Assembly (NCBI GenBank): GCA_027068695.1
Contig: JAMOMG010000328.1
Span: forward strand, 1-23,240
DNA length: 23,240 bases
Source of the DNA: Flavobacteriaceae bacterium
GTDB lineage: Bacteria > Bacteroidota > Bacteroidia > Flavobacteriales > Flavobacteriaceae
Direction: 5' to 3'
The notes beneath the pieces are model-generated. The model made no database searches. It was not told the DNA's origin and saw nothing but the letters and a program-made list of their open reading frames with translations. A program made the position numbers and the translations under genes. Below are positions 1 to 7,247 of the stretch, piece after piece. Positions within the stretch are counted from its first letter, which is position 1. Every line of letters starts with the position of its first letter.

Positions 1-10
1 CTTTACAACT

Positions 11-739
11 ATGATAAAAGATATAAAATTAGCTGTACTTATTGATGGCGATAATATTCCATCAAAATATATTAAAGAAATGATGGAGGAAATAGCAAAG
101 TACGGTACACCAACCATAAAACGTATTTATGGAGATTGGACTAAGCCGCATTTGTCTAAATGGAAAAGTATTTTACTTGAAAATGCTATAACTCCCATTC
201 AGCAATACGGTTACACTACAGGAAAAAATGCAACAGATTCTGCCATGATTATTGATGCAATGGATATTTTATACTCAGAAAAAGTAAATGGTTTTTGTTT
301 GGTGTCATCAGATAGTGATTTTACAAAATTAGCAACACGACTTAGAGAAGCTGGGCATGTTGTTTATGGTATTGGAGAAAAGAAAACTCCAAATCCTTTT
401 ATTGTTGCTTGTGATAAATTTATTTATTTAGAGATTTTAGAAGTTGAAGAAGATAATCAAGAAGGTAAGAGAAAATCAAAAAAATTAAATATTGATAAAA
501 TTACACCAAAAGTAATTCGTTTGCTTTCAAACTCAGTTGCAGATGCTGCAGATGAAGATGGTTGGGCATTTATGGGTGATGTAGGTTCTTTAATTTTAAA
601 GAAACAGCCTAATTTTGATGCTCGTAACTTTGGATTTGAAAAATTAACACCCTTATTTAAGTCTTTAAAACAATTTGAAATAGAGCAAAGAGAAAGATCC
701 AATAAACGGTTTAAACTAATTTACGTTAGAAATAAATAA
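11..739 (+). CDS. NYN-domain putative RNase with C-terminal OST-HTH/LOTUS domain
   Basis: A 242-residue soluble protein. The N-terminal half is a PIN-like NYN (LabA/DUF88) nuclease fold. The acidic metal-binding positions are visible as the DGDN motif at residues 12-15, TDSAM at 75-79 (D76) and the SSDSDF motif at 99-104 (D101, D103). A charged linker at about 145-165 is followed by a region (about 165-240) with the GWAFMGDVGSLI pattern of an OST-HTH/LOTUS RNA-binding domain. In characterised relatives NYN domains cleave RNA and LOTUS domains bind RNA, so an RNA-processing or decay role is inferred; the substrate is unknown. The gene begins 10 bases into the window, so its promoter is not visible. 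The ATG start is supported by the domain beginning directly at residue 5. No signal peptide or membrane segment is seen. Confidence 0.85.
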   Translation: MIKDIKLAVLIDGDNIPSKYIKEMMEEIAKYGTPTIKRIYGDWTKPHLSKWKSILLENAITPIQQYGYTTGKNATDSAMIIDAMDILYSEKVNGFCLVSSDSDFTKLATRLREAGHVVYGIGEKKTPNPFIVACDKFIYLEILEVEEDNQEGKRKSKKLNIDKITPKVIRLLSNSVADAADEDGWAFMGDVGSLILKKQPNFDARNFGFEKLTPLFKSLKQFEIEQRERSNKRFKLIYVRNK

Positions 740-853
740 ATCAATAGTTCGCTGATTACAAGTAATTTATAATAAACAAAGGGAGAGCCTACTTTAATTT
801 GTTTTTTTATTAACTTACTTTTTTTATCTTTCCATTTAATTATATTATTTCTT

Positions 854-2332
854 ATGACTGATTATGGGTTTTTGTCAATTCTTCCTCCTGTTATAGCTAT
901 TATTTTTGCATTAAGAACCAAACAAGTTTACATCGCCTTATTTTTTGGTATTTGGTTTTCCTGGATTATAATGAGCGATTGGAATATTTTAACAGGTACT
1001 TTGGCTACAATTGAAGGATTAGTTAATGTTTTTAAATCAGAAGGAAATACTAGAACTATTATGTTTAGCGCTCTAGTTGGGGCTTTACTTCTGTTTATTC
1101 AATACTCTAGAGGGGTTGAAGGCTTTGTAAATAAATTACATATTTTAATTGCTTATTTTGAAAATAAAAAAGCAGGTTATAGTAGGGTAATAGTGCAATT
1201 GTTAGCCATGTTTACGGGAATCATTTTATTTGTTGAAACCAGTATTAGCTCACTCACAGTAGGAACACTTTACAGACCGGTTTTTGATAAATTAAAAATA
1301 CCTAGAGAAAAATTAGCCTATATTGCCGATTCTAGCTCTGCACCTACTTCTATTCTTATTCCTTTTAACGCCTGGGGTGCATTTATTATGGGTTTGCTAA
1401 TTACACAAGGAATAGAACACCCGTTTGCAACATTAATTACAACTATTAAATATAATTTTTACCCAATTATAACACTTCTAGTTTTAGCTTTTGTAATTGT
1501 TTTTAAAAAAGATATTGGCCCAATGAAAAAGGCTGAAAAAAGAACTAAAGAAACGGGGAAATTAATGAATGAAGGTGCTAAACCAATGCTTTCAGATACT
1601 GTGACATCGTATCCGCCAAAAGAAGGGATTAAAGCAAAAGCTTACAATATGGTTATTCCTTTGGCTACAATGGTTTTTATGATGCCAATTAACTTAGTTT
1701 ATACAGGGTGGAATAGTGTAGAAAATGCCAGTTCTTTTACAAATCATATTTCTCAAGCCATAGGAAAAGGATCAGGATCTTCTTCTGTATTATACGCAGT
1801 GATTGCAGCAATTTTTGTTGCAATGGTTTTATATCGTGCTCAGGGGATAATGAAAATGAAAGAGATGGTAGATCTAGTGTTAAAAGGAATTAGCGAGCTA
1901 ATGCCTTTAGCATTGCTTATGATGCTTGCTTTTGCAATTGGGGAAGCTTGTAATCAATTAGGAACAGGGCTTTATATTGCCAATGTTTCCAAGGATTGGT
2001 TGTCACCTGAATTATTACCTGCCATTGTTTTTGTGATTAGCTCTTTTATTGCTTTTTCTACGGGAACTTCCTGGGGTACATTTGCCATTATGTTGGCAAT
2101 TTCTTTACCAATGGCAACAATACATGGTTCAGAAACAAATTTAGTAATTGCAGCGACACTTGGTGGAGGTGTGTTTGGAGACCATTGTTCTCCTATTTCA
2201 GATACATCAATCATTTCGTCTATGTCATCAGCAAGTGACCATATAGATCACGTGAAAACGCAGTTGCCTTACGCCTTAATAGGAGGAGCCATAAGTACCA
2301 TTTTGTATATTATTATGGGATACATTGTTTAA
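854..2332 (+). CDS. nhaC: Na+/H+ antiporter, NhaC family
   Basis: A 492-residue polytopic inner-membrane protein with about 11-12 hydrophobic segments and a charged cytoplasmic loop around residues 220-260. It matches the NhaC-type antiporter family, which exchanges Na+ (in some members other substrates such as malate/lactate) for protons. Family motifs include SSSAPTSILIPFNAWGAF at about 156-173, the STGTSWGTFAIM segment near 405-416, and GDHCSPISDTS starting at residue 442. Length is normal. The ATG at 854 is the first in frame and places a hydrophobic segment right after it. Its 3' end is 6 bp from the end of the convergent helicase gene, with no terminator hairpin between. The 114-bp upstream gap holds only A/T-rich sequence. 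The substrate ion cannot be read from sequence; the gene symbol follows family membership. Confidence 0.85.
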   Translation: MTDYGFLSILPPVIAIIFALRTKQVYIALFFGIWFSWIIMSDWNILTGTLATIEGLVNVFKSEGNTRTIMFSALVGALLLFIQYSRGVEGFVNKLHILIAYFENKKAGYSRVIVQLLAMFTGIILFVETSISSLTVGTLYRPVFDKLKIPREKLAYIADSSSAPTSILIPFNAWGAFIMGLLITQGIEHPFATLITTIKYNFYPIITLLVLAFVIVFKKDIGPMKKAEKRTKETGKLMNEGAKPMLSDTVTSYPPKEGIKAKAYNMVIPLATMVFMMPINLVYTGWNSVENASSFTNHISQAIGKGSGSSSVLYAVIAAIFVAMVLYRAQGIMKMKEMVDLVLKGISELMPLALLMMLAFAIGEACNQLGTGLYIANVSKDWLSPELLPAIVFVISSFIAFSTGTSWGTFAIMLAISLPMATIHGSETNLVIAATLGGGVFGDHCSPISDTSIISSMSSASDHIDHVKTQLPYALIGGAISTILYIIMGYIV

Positions 2333-2338
2333 AAGTGT

Positions 2339-3613
2339 TTAAGAACGACGTTTGTTAGAATAAGGTCTCCATTTCTTCTTTTTATGGGTGTTTTCGCCTT
2401 CTTTTTTTGAGTGATGTTGTAACTTTTTTCGTTGATTTTTTGAAGGTTTTTTTGGAATTGGAGTTTCTTCAATTTCATCATCAACAAAAGGGTGTTCTCT
2501 TATTACAGGGATCTCCTGATTGATTAATTTCTGAATATCTTTTAAATATGCCTTTTCTTCAATATTACAAAAAGACAATGCTATACCGCTAGATTTTGCT
2601 CGGCCAGTTCTTCCAATTCTGTGTACATAAGTCTCAGGTATATTAGGCAAATCAAAATTAATTACCAACGATAATTCTTCAACATCAATTCCTCTTGCAG
2701 CAATATCTGTAGCTATTAGCACATTTAATTCTCCCTTTTTAAAATTTCCTAAAGCACGCTGCCTTGCACCTTGTGATTTATTACCGTGGATAGCAGCAGC
2801 TTTAATTTGTGCTTTGGCTAAGACTCGTACAATTTTGTCGGCTCCATGTTTTGTTCTCGAGAAAACCAAGACAGATGAATTAGGGTGCTCTCCCAATAAA
2901 TGAACTAATAACTTACGCTTGTTTGGTTTACTAACAAAATAAATAGCTTGTTCCACTTTTTCAGCAGTTGCTTGCTTAGGCTTAATAGTTACTTTTTGAG
3001 GATTTCCAAGGATGTTGCTTGATAAATTTATAATTGCTGATGGCATGGTAGCTGAGAAGAAAAGCGATTGCCTTTTTGCAGGTAACTTGGCTATTACTTT
3101 TTTTATATCATGAATAAATCCCATATCTAACATTTGATCGGCTTCGTCCAGTACAAAATATTTTACATCTTTTAACGTAATAAACCCTTGTGAAATTAAA
3201 TCAAGTAACCTACCGGGTGTTGCTACTAATATGTCTGTACCTTGTCGTAAAGCATTTGTTTGTGATAACTGTTTTACGCCACCAAAAACAACCACATTTT
3301 TAATTCCAGTATATTTACCGTAGGCTGTAATATTTTCAGAAATTTGTATGGCCAATTCTCTTGTTGGAGTCACAATGAGTGATCTTATTCTTCGTCTTCC
3401 TTTGTAATCATTTCTACTATTGAAAAGATGTTGTAAAATAGGAATTGTAAAAGCAGCTGTTTTACCGGTACCTGTTTGTGCACAACCTAATAAGTCTTCT
3501 CTATTTAATAAAATAGGAATAGCTTGTTCTTGTATTGGTGTTGGATGTGTGTAACCTTCAGTGGCTAATGCTTTTAAAATGGGTGTTATAATTCCTAAGT
3601 CTGTAAATTTCAT
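2339..3613 (-). CDS. rhlE: DEAD-box ATP-dependent RNA helicase, RhlE-like
   Basis: A 424-residue cytoplasmic RNA helicase of superfamily 2. All core motifs are present: Q motif (F3 and Q28), Walker A AQTGTGKT at 45-52, PTRELA at 83-88, the TPGR block at 132-135, DEAD at 156-159, SAT at 187-189, the ATDIAARGID block at 301-310 and HRIGRTGR at 331-338. The C-terminal tail (about 390-424) is rich in lysine and arginine, as in RhlE-type proteins, and probably adds RNA contacts. The family unwinds short RNA duplexes in ribosome assembly, RNA decay and cold adaptation. A TAnnTTTG box lies just upstream on the minus strand. The gene ends tail-to-tail with nhaC. RhlE is the closest named subgroup by the compact core and basic tail; other DEAD-box subgroups cannot be fully excluded. 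Confidence 0.9.
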   Translation of the reverse strand: MKFTDLGIITPILKALATEGYTHPTPIQEQAIPILLNREDLLGCAQTGTGKTAAFTIPILQHLFNSRNDYKGRRRIRSLIVTPTRELAIQISENITAYGKYTGIKNVVVFGGVKQLSQTNALRQGTDILVATPGRLLDLISQGFITLKDVKYFVLDEADQMLDMGFIHDIKKVIAKLPAKRQSLFFSATMPSAIINLSSNILGNPQKVTIKPKQATAEKVEQAIYFVSKPNKRKLLVHLLGEHPNSSVLVFSRTKHGADKIVRVLAKAQIKAAAIHGNKSQGARQRALGNFKKGELNVLIATDIAARGIDVEELSLVINFDLPNIPETYVHRIGRTGRAKSSGIALSFCNIEEKAYLKDIQKLINQEIPVIREHPFVDDEIEETPIPKKPSKNQRKKLQHHSKKEGENTHKKKKWRPYSNKRRS

Positions 3614-3631
3614 GTAGTTTTATAAAAGCGG

Positions 3632-3639
3632 CAAAGATA
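3632..3639 (-). promoter_or_regulatory. -7 promoter box for the DEAD-box helicase gene
   Basis: On the minus strand this reads TATCTTTG, a full match to the Bacteroidota -7 consensus TAnnTTTG, about 18 bases before the helicase ATG. No TTTG-like -33 box is seen at the usual distance upstream. It implies a very short 5' leader. Confidence 0.6.
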
Positions 3640-3684
3640 GTGGATTTGATTGGATATATGGTTTTACTATAAAAAGAGGTTTTT

Positions 3685-4131
3685 TTAAGGTATTAAAACC
3701 GTTATTATTCCGGTTGTATTAGATTTTGAAAATTCATAATTTAAAATCTGAAAATTTACTACTTCAAAGTAAGTACAACAATTTTCGTTTTTTTCTTCTA
3801 TTTCAAGTACAATGTTAATTTCTAGGTCAACACCAACAATTAACGTATAAGAATGTAAACCAAGATTCCAACCAATTTCAGAAACATCAATAAGATTAAT
3901 GTTATTTTCAGAAATAAAGCTAGCATTAAATAGGTTGTTTTCTTCATCAAAAACACGTATTTCATCAGGGTTTAAAGTGCCGTTAGAAAAAAGATTTTCT
4001 CCTGTGGATTTGTCAAGAAGTTCAAATGTAAACCTTGGCGGTGGTGTAAAACACGCATAATCACTACAATCATTATTTTTACAACTAAATAAAGTAATTA
4101 GAAGTAAAATTAAGAACATTTTTTTTTTCAT
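3685..4131 (-). CDS. small predicted lipoprotein of unknown function
   Basis: I do not recognise a named family. The start at 4131 is chosen over an in-frame ATG six codons upstream (4149) because it puts a lysine-rich n-region (MKKKM), a hydrophobic stretch and a lipobox LFSC in the normal signal-peptide layout; lipidation would be on the cysteine at residue 17. The mature part is about 130 residues, acidic, predicted mostly beta-stranded, with several cysteines (including a CC pair) and a YACFTPPP segment near its N-terminus. No catalytic motif is visible. Export to the periplasm or outer membrane is inferred from the lipobox. It is on the minus strand, 71 bp upstream of the helicase gene with that gene's own promoter in between, so co-transcription is not implied. 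Confidence 0.75.
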   Translation of the reverse strand: MKKKMFLILLLITLFSCKNNDCSDYACFTPPPRFTFELLDKSTGENLFSNGTLNPDEIRVFDEENNLFNASFISENNINLIDVSEIGWNLGLHSYTLIVGVDLEINIVLEIEEKNENCCTYFEVVNFQILNYEFSKSNTTGIITVLIP

Positions 4132-4255
4132 ATCAATAGAGATATTCAATATTAAAATTGTAAAATATTAATAGTAAAATCACAATTTTTAGATTGTTTA
4201 TTAATAGCATATTAAAGGTAATTAAATTTTATTTTTCAGGAAGTTTTTAACGTAA

Positions 4256-4879
4256 TTATTTCTTAAAAATAAATGAGATAAGTCTAGGTATTTCATTTTC
4301 ACTAGATTGGTCAAACCACTCGTTTATTTCAATAAGTTTAAAATTATATTTTTTAGCGCTATTTAAATATTCGGAAATATGATGTGTATAAACTTCTAAC
4401 TCTACGGTTCCACTTTCAGATTCAAATCTTGCTTTACTTCCACTATATTGTTTAAAAGGATGTAGTTCGCTAATAAAAAACAAACCATTGGGCTTTAGTT
4501 TTTTTGAAGTTTGTTTAAAAATAACATCTAAATTTTTAATGTGTTCTAAAGTTAAGTTAGAGGTTATTAAATCGGCAAACTCATTTTCTATACCCCAAGG
4601 CTTGGTGAAGTCGGCTTTTTTAAAAACTACGCTAGCGGTATTGATTTTTTCTTTGGCTTTTTTTAACATTTCTTGAGAAAAATCCAATCCAATAATTTTT
4701 TGAGCATTTTTTAATAACCACAAGGTATTTTTTCCTGTGCCACAACCTAATTCTATAACAGTATTAAATTTATAGTTTGACAGTGTAGAAATAGTGGCTT
4801 TTTTATCTAAATCTCTTGTTTTGTTTTCGTTATTATCATATTGTTTTGCCCAAGAATTGTATGCTTTTTCTATACTCAT
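4256..4879 (-). CDS. class I SAM-dependent methyltransferase
   Basis: A 207-residue cytoplasmic protein with a Rossmann-type methyltransferase fold. Motif I is ELGCGTGK at 43-50 (SAM binding), the acidic end of strand 2 is GLD at 64-66, KKADF at 87-91 is the motif II region, and NLTLEH at 108-113 is the post-II region. The N-terminal YNSWAKQYD at 7-15 resembles the cap of small-molecule methyltransferases. The family transfers a methyl group from S-adenosylmethionine; the acceptor cannot be told from sequence, and similarity to UbiE/BioC-type enzymes is only general. The gene is 106 bp or more from its same-strand neighbour and has no visible TAnnTTTG box on its own strand. A plus-strand promoter begins at the base next to its start codon. 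Confidence 0.8.
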   Translation of the reverse strand: MSIEKAYNSWAKQYDNNENKTRDLDKKATISTLSNYKFNTVIELGCGTGKNTLWLLKNAQKIIGLDFSQEMLKKAKEKINTASVVFKKADFTKPWGIENEFADLITSNLTLEHIKNLDVIFKQTSKKLKPNGLFFISELHPFKQYSGSKARFESESGTVELEVYTHHISEYLNSAKKYNFKLIEINEWFDQSSENEIPRLISFIFKK

Positions 4880-4909
4880 TTTGTGGTTATTGTGCGTATT
4901 TTATATTTG
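4880..4909 (+). promoter_or_regulatory. consensus promoter reading toward osmC (long leader)
   Basis: TTTG at 4880-4883, an 18-bp spacer, then TATATTTG at 4902-4909: both Bacteroidota promoter elements are perfect matches at good spacing. Transcription would start near 4916, about 175 bases before the osmC start codon. It either gives osmC a second, longer leader or makes a small RNA ending near the inverted repeat at 4984-5009. Confidence 0.5.
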
Positions 4910-4983
4910 CTATTTTAGCCTTATTTATAATTTATAAAGCTATTTAATTTATTAGATTTCAATCAAATTTTTAAAATTTATTT

Positions 4984-5009
4984 ACTCAATATTTATAAAC
5001 TTATTGAGT
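4984..5009. repeat. 8-bp inverted repeat in the methyltransferase/osmC intergenic region
   Basis: ACTCAATA at 4984-4991 and TATTGAGT at 5002-5009 are perfect inverted copies with a 10-bp spacer that itself contains the palindrome TTTATAAA. No T-tract follows, so it looks more like a binding site or leader hairpin than a terminator. Its function is unknown. Confidence 0.5.
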
Positions 5010-5022
5010 TAATAACTAATTT

Positions 5023-5038
5023 GTGTAAAATGTTACAC
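5023..5038. promoter_or_regulatory. operator-like inverted repeat upstream of osmC
   Basis: GTGTAA and TTACAC form a perfect 6-bp inverted repeat around the spacer AATG. The inner core TGTAA-N4-TTACA has the same geometry as Crp/Fnr-family sites such as FNR (TTGAT-N4-ATCAA). Its centre lies about 40-43 bases before the expected osmC transcription start, where class II activators bind. The assignment to a regulator family is inference. Confidence 0.5.
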
Positions 5039-5058
5039 CTAAAGGGCAAAAAATCATT

Positions 5059-5066
5059 TAAATTTG
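5059..5066 (+). promoter_or_regulatory. -7 promoter box for osmC
   Basis: TAAATTTG is a full match to TAnnTTTG, 24 bases before the ATG at 5091. No TTTG is present at the -33 position, where the inverted repeat at 5023-5038 lies instead. This suggests a promoter that depends on an activator. Confidence 0.65.
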
Positions 5067-5090
5067 CACTTTTTAAATATTAAAATAATT

Positions 5091-5510
5091 ATGACAAATA
5101 AAATTGAAGTTAGTTGGAAAGGGCAAATGCTTTTCGAATCAGTTGCACCCGAAGGAAGTGTGTTAATTGATGCTGATGAAGCTGTAGGAGGTCAAGGAAA
5201 AGGACTACGCCCAAAAGCCTTAATGTTAACATCTTTGGCTGGTTGTACATCTATGGATGTAATTTCTTTACTTAAAAAAATGCGTGCTGAAGTAGCTGAT
5301 TTTAAAGTTGAAGTAATTGCTAATTTAACAGATGAGCACCCTAAATTTTATGATAAAGTTCATGTAGTTTATTATTTTTACGGAAGTGATTTCAAAAAGG
5401 ATAAAATAGAAAAATCTGTAAAACTTTCTGTTGAACGTTATTGTGGTGTGATGGAAATGTTTCGAAAATTTTCAGAAGTAACAACAGAAATTAAATACAT
5501 TGAACAATAA
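5091..5510 (+). CDS. OsmC/Ohr-family redox protein
   Basis: A 139-residue cytoplasmic protein of the OsmC family, thiol-dependent peroxidases that reduce organic hydroperoxides. The two conserved cysteines are C52 in LAGCTSMD and C118 in ERYCGVME. R40 in the GLRPKALML segment fits the conserved arginine that activates the peroxidatic cysteine. The start at 5091 is chosen over an in-frame TTG at 5064 because the -7 promoter box (5059-5066) overlaps the TTG, which would therefore lie upstream of the transcript start. Length is normal. The recJ promoter overlaps the 3' end of this gene. Many OsmC-like proteins have no proven substrate, so a detoxification role is inferred from family and from the putative regulatory site upstream. 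Confidence 0.85.
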   Translation: MTNKIEVSWKGQMLFESVAPEGSVLIDADEAVGGQGKGLRPKALMLTSLAGCTSMDVISLLKKMRAEVADFKVEVIANLTDEHPKFYDKVHVVYYFYGSDFKKDKIEKSVKLSVERYCGVMEMFRKFSEVTTEIKYIEQ

Positions 5511-5529
5511 AATAATTTGATTACTTTTG
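5499..5529 (+). promoter_or_regulatory. recJ promoter overlapping the end of osmC
   Basis: ATTG at 5499-5502 (-33 element, matching TTG), a 19-bp spacer, then TACTTTTG at 5522-5529 (-7 element, full match to TAnnTTTG). The expected start is only about 10 bases before the recJ ATG, so the leader is very short. Confidence 0.6.
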
Positions 5530-5545
5530 AGGGAAAAGCACTGCT

Positions 5546-7243
5546 ATGCGTTGGAAATTAAAACCAAAACCAGACCCTCAAATCATATCAAAATTAGCAC
5601 AAGAATTATCAATAGATAATACATTGGCTAAATTGCTTGTACAACGAGGTTTGGAGAACTACAATCAAGCCAAAGCCTTTTTTCGCCCTAATTTAAAGGA
5701 TTTACACAATCCATTCTTAATGAAAGATATGGATTTGGCGGTTGCTCGTATTGAAAAAGCAATAGTTGAAGGTGAAAACATACTAGTTTATGGCGATTAT
5801 GATGTTGATGGTACAACAGCCGTTTCACTATTATCTTCTTATTTAAAAAAAATTCATCCTAATGTTGCTACCTATATTCCCGATAGATATGATGAAGGTT
5901 ATGGTATTTCATTTAAAGGAATAGATTTTGCTGAGGACAATGCAATTTCTTTAATAATTGCGTTGGATTGTGGAATAAAAGCAATAGATAAAGTTACCTA
6001 CGCTAAAGAAAAAGAAATAGATTTTATTATTTGTGACCATCATAGACCTGGAAATATAATTCCTGAAGCTGTTGCAGTTTTAGATCCAAAACGTTCAGAT
6101 TGTGAATACCCATTTAAAGAATTGTGTGGTTGTGGTGTTGGATTTAAATTAATTCAAGCTCTTTCAGAAAAAAGAAATCAAACAATAGATGATTTGGTTG
6201 AATATTTAGACTTGGTGGCTACCGCCATTGCAGCAGATATTGTTCCAATTACAGGAGAAAATAGAATTTTGGCATATTTCGGATTGCAAGTTATCAATCA
6301 AAACCCAAGAACAGGAATTAAAGCAATGATTCAACAAGTAAAAAAGAAACAATTTACAATTACAGATGTTGTTTTTATTATTGCTCCAAGAATTAATGCT
6401 GCTGGGCGTATAAAACACGGAAATTATGCAGTAGAATTATTAACGGAAATGGATTTAGATACTGCAATAAAATTTGCTTCTGAAATTGAAAAAAATAATA
6501 ATGATAGAAAGGAACTCGATAAAACAATAACAAAAGAAGCCTTACAACAAATAGAAGATACTAATGAACAACAGAATTATTCAACCGTTGTATACGCTAA
6601 AAATTGGCATAAAGGAGTAATTGGTATTGTGGCTTCTAGATTAATTGAAACATATTATCGTCCAACATTGGTTTTTACAAAAAGTGGCGACAAGTTAGCT
6701 GCTTCAGCTCGTTCAGTTAAGGGATTTGATGTTTATGATGCATTGGAGCAATGTTCTGAATTTATTGAGCAGTTTGGTGGGCATAAATATGCGGCAGGAC
6801 TAACATTGGAAGAAAAAAACTACCAAAAATTTAAAATGAAGTTTGAAGAGGTTGTAAAAAATACACTACCTTCTGCTTTAAGAACTCCAGAAATTTCAAT
6901 TGATACCGAAATAAGCTTATTGGATATAACTCCTAAATTTTATCGAATTTTAAAACAACTTGAGCCTTTTGGACCCCAAAATATGAAACCTGTTTTTTTA
7001 GCTAGTGGGTTACGTGATAATGGTTATGGGAAAAAAGTAGGCTCAGATGAAACACATTTAAAATTAAATATTTTTGAAGGTTCAAACCAAAAAACGTTTA
7101 ATGCCATAGGTTTTAATATGGGAAATAAACATTCGCTGATAAAAAATGGAAAGCCTTTTAAAGCGGTTTTTAATGTTGATGAAAACCATTGGAATGGAAA
7201 TACTTCATTACAATTACTACTAAAAGATTTAAAAGAAGAGTAG
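5546..7243 (+). CDS. recJ: single-stranded-DNA-specific exonuclease RecJ
   Basis: A 565-residue cytoplasmic 5'-3' exonuclease of the DHH phosphoesterase family, acting in recombination and mismatch/base-excision repair. Motifs in order: GDYDVDG at 83-89, DCG at 141-143, DHH at 164-166 (with RPG following), the DLVATAIAADIVP block at 222-234, NAAGR at 284-288 between the two core domains, and the DHHA1 motif GGHKYAAG at 411-418. The remaining C-terminal part fits the RecJ OB-fold. The aspartates and histidines bind two Mn2+ ions. Length is typical. The ATG at 5546 is close behind a good promoter, and the MRWK start is common in Bacteroidota RecJ. It ends 4 bp from the convergent EEP gene. Confidence 0.95.
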   Translation: MRWKLKPKPDPQIISKLAQELSIDNTLAKLLVQRGLENYNQAKAFFRPNLKDLHNPFLMKDMDLAVARIEKAIVEGENILVYGDYDVDGTTAVSLLSSYLKKIHPNVATYIPDRYDEGYGISFKGIDFAEDNAISLIIALDCGIKAIDKVTYAKEKEIDFIICDHHRPGNIIPEAVAVLDPKRSDCEYPFKELCGCGVGFKLIQALSEKRNQTIDDLVEYLDLVATAIAADIVPITGENRILAYFGLQVINQNPRTGIKAMIQQVKKKQFTITDVVFIIAPRINAAGRIKHGNYAVELLTEMDLDTAIKFASEIEKNNNDRKELDKTITKEALQQIEDTNEQQNYSTVVYAKNWHKGVIGIVASRLIETYYRPTLVFTKSGDKLAASARSVKGFDVYDALEQCSEFIEQFGGHKYAAGLTLEEKNYQKFKMKFEEVVKNTLPSALRTPEISIDTEISLLDITPKFYRILKQLEPFGPQNMKPVFLASGLRDNGYGKKVGSDETHLKLNIFEGSNQKTFNAIGFNMGNKHSLIKNGKPFKAVFNVDENHWNGNTSLQLLLKDLKEE

Positions 7244-7247
7244 AAAT

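Noticed and set aside
457..702. Open frame of 81 codons on the minus strand inside the NYN gene
   Set aside because: It is fully inside a gene with clear domains, has no promoter or family features, and its codons mirror the other strand.
773..808. Terminator or riboswitch between the NYN gene and nhaC
   Set aside because: Only a 7-bp all-A/T-rich stem (AAACAAA with TTTGTTT) with a long loop; too weak to support.
5030..5083. 17-codon ORF beginning ATG in the osmC upstream region
   Set aside because: It overlaps the operator-like repeat and the -7 box, has no ribosome-binding site, and its start precedes the likely transcription start.
5064..5090. Upstream TTG start adding nine residues to the OsmC protein
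   Set aside because: The -7 promoter box overlaps this codon, so the transcript would begin downstream of it; the ATG at 5091 fits the family length.
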